Part shown: positions 1 through 6,097 of the stretch, in pieces
Numbering within the stretch: position 1 is the first letter of the stretch
Layout: every line of letters starts with the position of its first letter
From: an uncultured Helicobacteraceae bacterium
GTDB lineage: Bacteria; Campylobacterota; Campylobacteria; Campylobacterales; Sulfurimonadaceae
Length of the DNA stretch: 13,208 bases
Assembly (NCBI GenBank): GCA_903903705.1
Contig: CAIUZU010000288.1
Span: forward strand, 1 to 13,208
Reading direction: 5' to 3'
Notes under the pieces: model-generated
The model's input: only the letters and a program-made list of their open reading frames with translations
The model's database searches: none
What the model was told of the DNA's origin: nothing
Position numbers and translations under genes: made by a program

Positions 1-19
1 GCTAGAAAAATTATTTAGC

Positions 20-43
20 TATAATTTCAAAAATTTCTGAGGA
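20..43 (+). promoter_or_regulatory. -10 box and ribosome binding site of the carbonic anhydrase gene
   Basis: A perfect TATAAT lies at 20-25, and a GAGGA Shine-Dalgarno sequence at 39-43, eight bases before the ATG at 52. With a 17-bp spacer the -35 box would fall at the very edge of the window, so it cannot be checked. In AT-rich DNA a lone TATAAT is modest evidence, but its position fits a short leader. Confidence 0.45.
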
Positions 44-51
44 TTTCTATT

Positions 52-708
52 ATGACATACAACGATATGATTTTAGGAAATGAACTCTTTCAAAAGAGTT
101 ACTTTAAAGCTTATGAAAAAGAATTTTTGCAGTTGGCAGAGAAAGGTCAAACTCCAAAAGCCCTCTATATAGGTTGTTCAGACTCCAGAGTTTTACCAAA
201 TCTTATCACAAGAAGTGCTCCGGGTGATCTCTTTGTCATAAGAAATGTCGGTAATTTTGTCGCTCCGTACAAGCCTGATGAGGATTTCCACTCTACCGCT
301 TCGGCTATAGAGTATGCAGTCAGCGTTTTAGAGGTAAAAAATATTATTGTTTGCGGGCACACAAAATGTGGAGCAATAGAGGCAATCCACACAAAAAGCT
401 GTGAAAATAATCCAGAGCTTGTTCATACAAAAACATGGCTGACACTTGGAGAGAGCGCAAAATCGCAGGCAATCTTGGCTTTAGGCTTGCATGCCGATAA
501 AGAGGTTTTATACCGTTTGACAGAAAAGCTATCCGTTATATCTCAACTGGAAAACCTTTTAACTTATCCATCTGTTAAAAATAGAGTTGATGAAGGTAAA
601 ATTGCAATTCACGGCTGGGTTTACGATATAGAGAGCGGCGAGATAGAGTACTATGACCCTGAAATCTCACAGTTTCTTCCTCTAAGTTCACTTAAAGTGG
701 AAGTATGA
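52..708 (+). CDS. beta-class carbonic anhydrase
   Basis: This 218-residue cytoplasmic zinc enzyme is expected to interconvert CO2 and bicarbonate, supplying carboxylases or balancing pH. The beta-class zinc site is complete: CSDSR gives Cys42 and Asp44 with Arg46, and GHTKCGA gives His103 and Cys106. The Asp44-Arg46 dyad and the usual family length of about 200-220 residues support an active enzyme. There is no signal peptide. The ATG is supported by a GAGGA ribosome binding site. The last bases overlap the start of the small downstream gene (ATGA), so the two are probably translated together. In autotrophic Campylobacterota such enzymes serve carbon assimilation, but nothing in the window shows which pathway this copy feeds. 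The class assignment is firm and the physiological role is inferred. Confidence 0.95.
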   Translation: MTYNDMILGNELFQKSYFKAYEKEFLQLAEKGQTPKALYIGCSDSRVLPNLITRSAPGDLFVIRNVGNFVAPYKPDEDFHSTASAIEYAVSVLEVKNIIVCGHTKCGAIEAIHTKSCENNPELVHTKTWLTLGESAKSQAILALGLHADKEVLYRLTEKLSVISQLENLLTYPSVKNRVDEGKIAIHGWVYDIESGEIEYYDPEISQFLPLSSLKVEV

Positions 709-908
709 AAAAAGAGTATGATTTCACAAATGCAGAGCAAGGCAAATTTTATAGACCTTTAAATGAGTTAGTCATTCCAATATATTTGGATGATGATATT
801 AAGAGTTCTTTTGTGGATAAAATGGAAAATACAAAAGATTTTTCATTAAATACTATTATCAACTCATTGTTAAAGCAAGATATCGAAATTTATAAAAAAT
901 TAGCTTAA
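705..908 (+). CDS. small antitoxin-like protein (possible ribbon-helix-helix), no toxin alongside
   Basis: This is a 67-residue acidic/basic mixed protein without a signal peptide or membrane segment. Its N-terminus, EYDFTNAEQGKFYRPLNE, followed by PIYLDDDI, resembles a family of short proteins often annotated as antitoxin-like or hypothetical and related in layout to BrnA/CopG-type antitoxins. The predicted strand (VIPIYLDDDI) followed by two helices fits a ribbon-helix-helix fold. The start codon overlaps the carbonic anhydrase stop codon (ATGA), so translation is probably coupled. Members of such families usually sit beside a toxin, but the next gene is convergent and belongs to a restriction-modification locus, so this looks orphaned. 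Family resemblance is from memory and DNA binding is inferred. It could instead be a conserved protein unrelated to toxin-antitoxin systems. Confidence 0.7.
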   Translation: MKKEYDFTNAEQGKFYRPLNELVIPIYLDDDIKSSFVDKMENTKDFSLNTIINSLLKQDIEIYKKLA

Positions 909-967
909 TTTTTCTATTTTATTTCAAAGATGCTTTAGCTATTTGAAGTGTTGAGCTACTTACACAT

Positions 968-995
968 GCTAGCACTTGCCAAGAAAAGTGCTAGT
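968..995 (+). terminator. hairpin between convergent genes, possible terminator
   Basis: CTAGCACTT at 969-977 pairs perfectly with AAGTGCTAG at 986-994 around an 8-base loop, with a possible G-T pair added at 968/995. The + strand then reads TTTAGATAAAGATTTTC, a weak T-rich tail, so it may end the carbonic anhydrase transcript. The stop codon of the convergent endonuclease gene (991-993) lies inside the stem, and the hairpin may act in both directions. The stem is clear; the T-tract is poor. Confidence 0.45.
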
Positions 996-2031
996 TTAGA
1001 TAAAGATTTTCAGACCAAGGAAGTTCAGTATAAGACCATGTTTTATACACTTTTGCCTCTGGATTTCCGCAAAACTTCCCATGTGACCATCGAATTTCAA
1101 CCTTTAAATCAAAAATGAACTCTTCTTTTGTCGATATTTTTTTAAACCTAAACGACAATAATACTTCGGGTTGCCCTGCAAATTTTGGCGATGCCGTGAT
1201 ACCTAAAAACTGATATTCCCTCGTCCATTCTGAACTTGCATGCAATATGACGGCAAATGGTTTATTATTTTCTGTTCCTGCAAGAATATACTTGATGCCA
1301 TTTATTCTAAAGAAGTAATGAAATATTGGTTGAAGAGCATTGTGTGAGCTATGTATGCTTCTAAAAGCTGCAAGATTCTCATTAAATATTTGTGCAGATG
1401 CAACACTTACTTTATTGCAAAACTCAGAATATGCTCTTAATACAGCTTCATTTTCACTATTGTGAAGTTTCGCCACATCTGCTCCAAATAGCTTTTTTTG
1501 TTCTTTCTTTGAATTTTTATAAAAATCTTCAACTCTCTCATGTTGATTGGATATAGATGAATATTGCCTACATACAGAATAATAATTTTGGAACTCATTA
1601 TGAGCAGATTGAGCAAACCAATCACGCCCTTTGCGTTTTTGCCCAAAAATACCGCTTGGCATATCTTCAAAAACAGTTATCGGCGAACCATTTATAAAAA
1701 CATTCGCATTTTCCTTAACAGATATTCTGTAGTTTGCAACTTCAATATCTTTTGCTACTGCTACCATAGCGCCAATACTTTGACTGCCTGTCCATATAAC
1801 CCTCCTTGGAGTAATTCCATTATCTAACAAGTATTTTCTAACAGCTTTTCCTGACAGACTCAAAGCATTTATTGATGCAGCTTTTTGTTTGCTATCTTTT
1901 CGTGCAATAAGCTCATTTTCGTAAATAGATGCACTATTGGTATCGACATTCTCTATATCTCGAACCTCCACCGTATCGGCAATAGCAACAGCTACACAAA
2001 GTTCTGAAAATATTGTTTGTGCTCTTGCCAC
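991..2031 (-). CDS. probable type II restriction endonuclease, family not recognised
   Basis: This is a 346-residue soluble protein and the last gene of the three-gene restriction-modification locus. The job is inferred mainly from position: it starts one base inside the stop codon of a C5-cytosine methyltransferase (TAGTG). The start is GTG, preceded by AGAGGTGG, a usable ribosome binding site. A possible PD-(D/E)xK-like nuclease core is visible: Glu38 and Glu40 in a helix, then Asp95 and the strand YRISVK ending in Lys106, followed by NANVFINGSP. If this is the active site, Ser104 replaces the usual Glu/Asp of the ExK pair. The C-terminal half (about 150-346) has no motif I can name. Cleavage presumably targets the same site as the methyltransferase, which cannot be read from sequence. 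It could instead be another accessory protein, but the context strongly favours a nuclease. Confidence 0.7.
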   Translation of the reverse strand: MARAQTIFSELCVAVAIADTVEVRDIENVDTNSASIYENELIARKDSKQKAASINALSLSGKAVRKYLLDNGITPRRVIWTGSQSIGAMVAVAKDIEVANYRISVKENANVFINGSPITVFEDMPSGIFGQKRKGRDWFAQSAHNEFQNYYSVCRQYSSISNQHERVEDFYKNSKKEQKKLFGADVAKLHNSENEAVLRAYSEFCNKVSVASAQIFNENLAAFRSIHSSHNALQPIFHYFFRINGIKYILAGTENNKPFAVILHASSEWTREYQFLGITASPKFAGQPEVLLSFRFKKISTKEEFIFDLKVEIRWSHGKFCGNPEAKVYKTWSYTELPWSENLYLN

Positions 2032-3230
2032 TATGCCACCTCTTTAAGAGAAGATTCTGTTTTATCTGTTTGCTCTACAAATATTGATGACCAAACTGCT
2101 TCAAGTTGTTTAGCAATGTGATATCCTAATAAAGGCGGCACTGCATTACCAACAAGCTTATAGGCTTCGGATGCTCCGATTTTATCAGTTACAAATTCAT
2201 AATCATCTGGAAATGTCTGAATTCTAGCACATTCTCTAACGCTTAGTCTTCTTTGTGGGAGGTTGAACTCACTTTCTATAATGCCGCCATTTTCCTTTGC
2301 AAGCCTTCTAAACTCAATATTTCCATGATGTTCCGCCCTGATGGTCGGGGAGAGTTTATTCGGGTTTATTTCAGTTTGACCTTGACAATGCTTGCCATAC
2401 CATTTAGCTTTTGAGTACTTTTGATGCGATAAATCTTTGCTTTGTTCTGGTTCACATAAATCAAATATAGCATCGCTTACGGTTACAAAATTGGTTTTGT
2501 AATCGTGCGTTGGCTCAGGATAAAGGCTAATTTTACCGCTTTGTATTTTTTTGATAATTGTTTGAGAGAGTAAATCTTTACGAATACCGATAAAAATAAT
2601 TCTCTCTCTAGTTTGAGCAACGCCATAGTTACCTGCATGAAGCACTTTTGGATCTAAAACGATATACCCACCATTAATATTTCTAAAATCATTTGCGATA
2701 ATATCTTTTACCTCTCCCATGCTTACCAGACCCTTGACATTTTCAGCAATAAAAACCTTTGGATTTATAACCGAAATTGCCTCTCTAAGCCAGTAGTAAA
2801 GCATTCCCCTTGTCTCTATCGTCGGGGCATCATGATTGATTTGATTTTGATGTGTTTTATGTGAGTTAAACCCGTTACGTTTCCCTGCTACACTAAAGTC
2901 TTGGCAAGGAAAACCGCCTGTAACAACATCTGCAGCAGGGAAAACGAACTCTCCATTTTTTGCTTTTTTTACCAAATCCACGATACTTTCAAGGTGAAAC
3001 ACATCATCTCTTTTAAAGTAGCCCTCCCATGCTTTTTTCGCTGAGGGCTTGATGTCACAAGCAAACACTGTTTTAAAGCATGTTGATTTTAGTTTTACAA
3101 AGTTGCCTCTTTTTTTATTAGCCCAATTTTGGTTTAGAATATTTTTAGAATGAATCCAAAAACCACCCTCTAACCCCAAATCAAGCCCTCCGCAACCTGA
3201 AAAAAAAGATGCTACTCTCAAAGATTTCAT
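2031..3230 (-). CDS. DNA (cytosine-5-)-methyltransferase of a type II restriction-modification system
   Basis: This 399-residue enzyme transfers a methyl group from S-adenosylmethionine to C5 of cytosine at its recognition site, protecting host DNA from the neighbouring nuclease. All key motifs are present in order: motif I FFSGCGGLDLG (9-19), motif IV GGFPCQDFS with catalytic Cys109, motif VI ENV (163-165), motif VIII QTRER (206-210), motif IX RLSVRECARIQTFPD (328-342) and motif X GNAVPP (361-366). The target-recognition region lies roughly at 235-325. About 30 residues (25-54) between motif I and the ACDI strand look like an insertion compared with the shortest family members. The start overlaps the upstream small gene (ATGA), with AGAGAGG as ribosome binding site, and the stop overlaps the endonuclease start. 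The enzyme appears intact. Sequence specificity is unknown. Confidence 0.95.
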   Translation of the reverse strand: MKSLRVASFFSGCGGLDLGLEGGFWIHSKNILNQNWANKKRGNFVKLKSTCFKTVFACDIKPSAKKAWEGYFKRDDVFHLESIVDLVKKAKNGEFVFPAADVVTGGFPCQDFSVAGKRNGFNSHKTHQNQINHDAPTIETRGMLYYWLREAISVINPKVFIAENVKGLVSMGEVKDIIANDFRNINGGYIVLDPKVLHAGNYGVAQTRERIIFIGIRKDLLSQTIIKKIQSGKISLYPEPTHDYKTNFVTVSDAIFDLCEPEQSKDLSHQKYSKAKWYGKHCQGQTEINPNKLSPTIRAEHHGNIEFRRLAKENGGIIESEFNLPQRRLSVRECARIQTFPDDYEFVTDKIGASEAYKLVGNAVPPLLGYHIAKQLEAVWSSIFVEQTDKTESSLKEVA

Positions 3231-3400
3231 AATTTTACCTCTCTCATCTTCTTAACCATGTCAAGTCTTTCTCTCAAAAACTCTTCTGGCAATGTTTTTA
3301 AAAACTCATATAAGTCTTTACGGTAATTATCCGTCGTCTTCCACTCTTTGACTGTTTGTAAGGGGATACCCATTATTCTGCTTAATTCTGTATCTTTCAT
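3227..3400 (-). CDS. small helix-turn-helix protein, candidate controller of the restriction-modification locus
   Basis: This 57-residue protein is the first gene of the restriction-modification operon. Residues 4-22 (TELSRIMGIPLQTVKEWK) read as a helix-turn-helix, followed by a basic-aromatic stretch and a charged C-terminal helix. It is shorter than classical C (controller) proteins of restriction-modification systems and I cannot assign it to that family. A longer reading from a TTG at 3430 gives 67 residues, but that codon lies between the -35 and -10 boxes of a good promoter, so I chose the ATG at 3400. There is no ribosome binding site before this ATG, consistent with a leaderless transcript. 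Its stop overlaps the methyltransferase start (ATGA). DNA binding is predicted; control of the operon is inferred from position and from repeats in the promoter. Confidence 0.75.
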   Translation of the reverse strand: MKDTELSRIMGIPLQTVKEWKTTDNYRKDLYEFLKTLPEEFLRERLDMVKKMREVKL

Positions 3401-3407
3401 GTCATAG

Positions 3408-3436
3408 ATTGTAGCAAATAAAAGTATCAATGTAAA
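3408..3436 (-). promoter_or_regulatory. promoter of the restriction-modification operon, predicted leaderless start
   Basis: Reading the - strand, TTTACA (3436-3431) and TACAAT (3413-3408) are separated by exactly 17 bp, and TG one base before the -10 box makes it an extended -10. The expected transcription start is at 3401-3400, that is at or one base before the ATG of the HTH gene. The mRNA would then have no leader. Start and spacing are read from sequence; activity is inferred. Confidence 0.6.
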
Positions 3437-3447
3437 TATAAAAGTAT
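3418..3447. repeat. two identical 10-bp direct repeats 20 bp apart, candidate operator
   Basis: ATAAAAGTAT occurs at 3418-3427 and again at 3438-3447, exactly two helical turns apart. The first copy lies in the spacer between the -35 and -10 boxes and the second just upstream of the -35 box of the operon promoter. The second copy also forms an inverted pair with ATACT at 3455-3459. This layout fits binding of two regulator dimers on one DNA face. AT-rich composition lowers confidence. Confidence 0.45.
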
Positions 3448-3535
3448 AAAATAAATACTAAATTAACTCAACAAAGGCTGTGGCTTCTGCTTAACTCATT
3501 TCATTGAATTTTTCAGTTATATTTTTTTTACAAAA

Positions 3536-3564
3536 TTGATTAAACATAGCTTCATTAATAATAT
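3536..3564 (+). promoter_or_regulatory. possible + strand promoter between the restriction-modification locus and asnB
   Basis: TTGATT (3536-3541) and TAATAT (3559-3564) are 17 bp apart, predicting a start near 3571. It would read antisense into the 3' end of asnB towards the terminator-like hairpin at 3635-3657. The rest of the 3431-3574 gap holds only the operon promoter and repeats of the restriction-modification locus and a T8 run at 3522-3529; I see no gene in it. Confidence 0.25.
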
Positions 3565-3574
3565 ATATGAATAC

Positions 3575-5380
3575 TCACAGCAAATATTTTTTCAGCCAAA
3601 CACTCAAAACATAGAGTCCCCATACATGTTGCTTAAAGCCGCCACTTGCGGCTTTTTGTATATGCTCATCCAAAATATCTTTTTTAAATATCCCTGTTTT
3701 GTCATTTACCTCTTTTATAAGTGCTATTTTTTTGCTCTCTATGAGATACTCCATAAACGGGTTTGAAAACCCTTTTTTTCTGCGTAAAAGTATTTTTTCA
3801 TCTACAATCGGTTTTAGAGCGGACTTTAAAAGCGACTTTGTAACTCCATCCTCATAGCGAAGTTTTGGGTCTATGCTAAAAACAAGAGATGCCAATTTAT
3901 GGTCTAAAAAAGGGGTTCGTGACTCGATGGAGTGAGCCATGCTGACACGATCTAGCTTTGTCAAAAAATGCTCTGCTTGAAAAAGATGTAAGTCAATGTA
4001 GCTGTACCAGATGCTCTCATCCGTATGTGCGGAGTTTTCAAATCTGTCTCTATAACTTTTGAGATATTTTAGCGACTCGTTGTCTCTGACATTTCTTCGC
4101 ATTGAAACATTTTTTTGCAAGTCCGTAAAATTCTCACCCGTAGTTCGAAAAAGCAGGGTATTGTCAAAAACTCTTTTATATCGTTCCCACTCTCTGTTCA
4201 TGGAGAAATTAGAGTGAAAATATCCGCTGAGCCAATTTTTGTTTTTTAGCTTGCTAAGACTCTCTATGTCCAAAAACTCAAAATATTGTCTATACCCCAA
4301 AAATAGCTCATCGCTTCCCTCACCGCTTAAAACTACTTTGTACCCATCTTTTTTTATTGCTTCAAAGAGCAGATAGAGTGGAACTGCGGCAGGATCATTT
4401 AGCGGCTCATCAAGCGTGTCAAGGGTTTTATCGAGTGCATCCAAATAGTCGCTTTGCGAAATTTCAATCTCTTTATTTTTTACGCCTAGAAGCTCTGCAC
4501 TCTCTCTTGCGTTTTGTCTCTCGTCATATTTTGTAAAATTTTTGTACCCCAAAGTGTAGGTTTGCAGATTTACTCCATTTTTTATGGCATAAGCGTTTAT
4601 GGCGGCACTGTCTATTCCGCCTGAGAGCAGAGATGCCATAGGCACATCGGAATTTAGTCTTATGTTTATGGACTCTTGCAGCATCTTTTGCACTAAAAAA
4701 ACCGCTTTATCTCTATCGGTAATGAGATTTGGCGTAACATCAAGCAGGTCAAAATATCTTTTTATCTCGATTTGTCCGTTTTTAAACGAGAGGTACTCTC
4801 CACCGGAGAGCTTTTTTATATTTTTAAAAAAGGTAAAGGGCGGAGTAGGAGCTAAAAAGGAGAGATAACCCAGAAGCGCATCTTCATCCATCTCTGTTTT
4901 GTGTAAAAACGGTACAAGTGCTTTTATTTCCGAGGCAAATATAAAAGCCCTCTCATGTAGATAAAAGAGCGGTTTTTTACCGAGTCTGTCACGAAAAAGA
5001 TAGAGCGTTTCATCATCTAAAAGTGCGATGGCGAACATGCCTCGAAGATGGTTTACAAACTCGACACCCCATCTTAGATAAGCGGCGATAATAACCTCGC
5101 CCTCTCGTTGTGTTTTAAAACTAAATTCTGATGATAGTTCTTCTTTTAGCTCTTTGAAGTTGTAGATCTCTCCGTTGAAAGAAAGTAATATTTTCTCATG
5201 CTTTATCGGTTGGTTTGAAGCAGACGATGTATCCATGATGCTAAGTCTTTGGTGGGCAAAAAAAAGCCTCTCTCTTTGCTCAATTCCGCAAAAGTCCGGT
5301 CCTCTGTGTGTGAGAGTTGAGAGAGCTTTTTTGGCTAGATTTTCCTCATACTCTCCTATAATCCCAAAGACGGCACACAT
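3575..5380 (-). CDS. asnB: asparagine synthetase, glutamine-hydrolysing
   Basis: This 601-residue cytoplasmic enzyme makes asparagine from aspartate, ATP and glutamine. The N-terminal Ntn amidotransferase domain (about 2-200) begins with the nucleophile Cys2 after Met removal and contains HRGPD (25-29) and the FNGEIYNF region (68-75). The C-terminal synthetase domain carries the ATP pyrophosphatase loop SGGIDS (253-258) and the later LSGEGSDELFLGY segment. The length is typical for bacterial asnB-type proteins of about 600 residues. The ATG overlaps the stop codon of the upstream methyltransferase gene by one base (TAATG), so the two form an operon. Some homologues act on peptides or cell-surface substrates rather than free aspartate, and the methyltransferase partner leaves that open, but plain asparagine synthesis is the default reading. 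Confidence 0.9.
   Translation of the reverse strand: MCAVFGIIGEYEENLAKKALSTLTHRGPDFCGIEQRERLFFAHQRLSIMDTSSASNQPIKHEKILLSFNGEIYNFKELKEELSSEFSFKTQREGEVIIAAYLRWGVEFVNHLRGMFAIALLDDETLYLFRDRLGKKPLFYLHERAFIFASEIKALVPFLHKTEMDEDALLGYLSFLAPTPPFTFFKNIKKLSGGEYLSFKNGQIEIKRYFDLLDVTPNLITDRDKAVFLVQKMLQESINIRLNSDVPMASLLSGGIDSAAINAYAIKNGVNLQTYTLGYKNFTKYDERQNARESAELLGVKNKEIEISQSDYLDALDKTLDTLDEPLNDPAAVPLYLLFEAIKKDGYKVVLSGEGSDELFLGYRQYFEFLDIESLSKLKNKNWLSGYFHSNFSMNREWERYKRVFDNTLLFRTTGENFTDLQKNVSMRRNVRDNESLKYLKSYRDRFENSAHTDESIWYSYIDLHLFQAEHFLTKLDRVSMAHSIESRTPFLDHKLASLVFSIDPKLRYEDGVTKSLLKSALKPIVDEKILLRRKKGFSNPFMEYLIESKKIALIKEVNDKTGIFKKDILDEHIQKAASGGFKQHVWGLYVLSVWLKKYLL
3635..3657 (+). terminator. terminator-like hairpin inside the 3' end of asnB, antisense strand
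   Basis: AAAGCCGC (3635-3642) pairs perfectly with GCGGCTTT (3648-3655) around the loop CACTT, and the T run is TTTTT (3653-3657). On the + strand this has every feature of an intrinsic terminator. It lies within asnB codons for AASGGF near the C-terminus, so it may be a coding coincidence. In the asnB direction the tail is only TTTAAG, so it should not stop asnB transcription efficiently. Confidence 0.4.
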
Positions 5381-5970
5381 TAGATGGACTCTTTTAAAAA
5401 CATAACCGTTATGTCATCATCCATGTAATCATCTCTTATAAGAACTTTTTTAACATCAAGATCTTTTGCAAGCTGCTCTATCTCTGCGGTTGTCATGTAG
5501 TTGTAAGTTTGGCTCTTTTTTTTGCCGTGAAGCACATTGAAGATGAAACCGACTCTACATGACAAGAAGCAGTTTCGTACAAAAAGATGTGTCTCAAAAC
5601 TCTCCAGCACATTCATAGCACCGCTGCAGACGTAAAAGTCGGCAGATGGGAGTTTGTCGGCACAAATATCGGCTACGACTATTTCGCACCCTGTGTTATT
5701 TAACGCAATCGCATACATCTCTTCAAGCGAATCTATACCTATGTACTCTTTTGGTGCTCTTTTTTTCTTTAACATGTAGAGATACAAATCTCCAAATCCG
5801 CATCCGGCATCGGCAATGCTGTAACTGCTCATATCCTGCGGCAACATATCTAAAATAATGTCAAATCTTAGTTTTTGCGACTCTTTTGAGTGCCAGTTTA
5901 CGCCTTTAGCCGTTATGCCGTATTTCTCTATGGCAGTGGAGTAGAATGTTTTGTTGTCGATTTTAGGCAT
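5380..5970 (-). CDS. class I SAM-dependent methyltransferase, substrate unknown
   Basis: This is a 196-residue soluble protein with a Rossmann-type methyltransferase core. The SAM-binding glycine loop is DAGCGFGD (54-61), the acidic residue at the end of strand 2 is Asp80 in IGIDS, and Asp101 in VVADICAD matches motif II-III positions. The segment CSGAMNVLE (115-123) occupies the place of motif IV, where substrate specificity usually lies, but it names no substrate. There is no signal peptide or membrane segment. The gene is transcribed away from fqrB and is directly followed by asnB with a one-base overlap, suggesting coordinated synthesis. No clear ribosome binding site precedes the ATG. 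Small-molecule, protein or cell-surface methylation are all possible, and I cannot choose between them. Confidence 0.8.
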   Translation of the reverse strand: MPKIDNKTFYSTAIEKYGITAKGVNWHSKESQKLRFDIILDMLPQDMSSYSIADAGCGFGDLYLYMLKKKRAPKEYIGIDSLEEMYAIALNNTGCEIVVADICADKLPSADFYVCSGAMNVLESFETHLFVRNCFLSCRVGFIFNVLHGKKKSQTYNYMTTAEIEQLAKDLDVKKVLIRDDYMDDDITVMFLKESI

Positions 5971-6022
5971 AATTAAAAAGGTTCATAATGCGGGTTTCCA
6001 AAAAAATAGATTTAATTTGCAA

Positions 6023-6028
6023 ATTATA
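6023..6028 (-). promoter_or_regulatory. -10 box for the methyltransferase-asnB operon
   Basis: The - strand reads TATAAT at 6028-6023, predicting a start near 6016 and a leader of about 46 bases. No convincing -35 box is present at 16-18 bp spacing, and TG is not in the extended position. It is the best candidate in the gap between the two divergent operons. Confidence 0.4.
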
Positions 6029-6040
6029 GTACAAAATATA

Positions 6041-6069
6041 TTTAGATTGTTTTTTAATTGTGTTAGAAT
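6041..6069 (+). promoter_or_regulatory. promoter of fqrB with extended -10 box
   Basis: TTTAGA (6041-6046), a 17-bp spacer, then TAGAAT (6064-6069) with TGT directly before it, giving an extended -10. The predicted start is near 6076, leaving a leader of about 22 bases that holds the GAAGGA ribosome binding site (6085-6090). TAATTG (6055-6060) and CAATTA (6075-6080) flank the -10 box symmetrically, but are short and AT-only in large part. Confidence 0.5.
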
Positions 6070-6097
6070 AGCCGCAATTATAACGAAGGATTTTAGT

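Noticed and set aside
3200..3207. T8 run (coding strand) at codons 8-11 of the cytosine methyltransferase as a phase-variation switch
   Set aside because: Eight bases is short for slippage, T/A runs of this length are common in AT-rich DNA, and the residues (SFFSGCGG) belong to conserved motif I.
3401..3430. TTG start giving a 67-residue version of the small HTH protein
   Set aside because: The codon lies between the -35 and -10 boxes of a well-spaced promoter and has no ribosome binding site. The extra ten residues are hydrophobic and do not add to the HTH. It remains possible if another promoter lies upstream.
6055..6080. TAATTG/CAATTA inverted pair around the fqrB -10 box as an operator
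   Set aside because: The arms are only six bases, mostly A and T, with a 14-base spacer. Such pairs are expected by chance here.
5951..6097. In-frame N-terminal extension of fqrB by 49 residues
   Set aside because: It would begin inside the neighbouring methyltransferase gene and run through the extended -10 promoter. The GAGPAG motif sits at the normal distance from the ATG at 6098, which has a good ribosome binding site.
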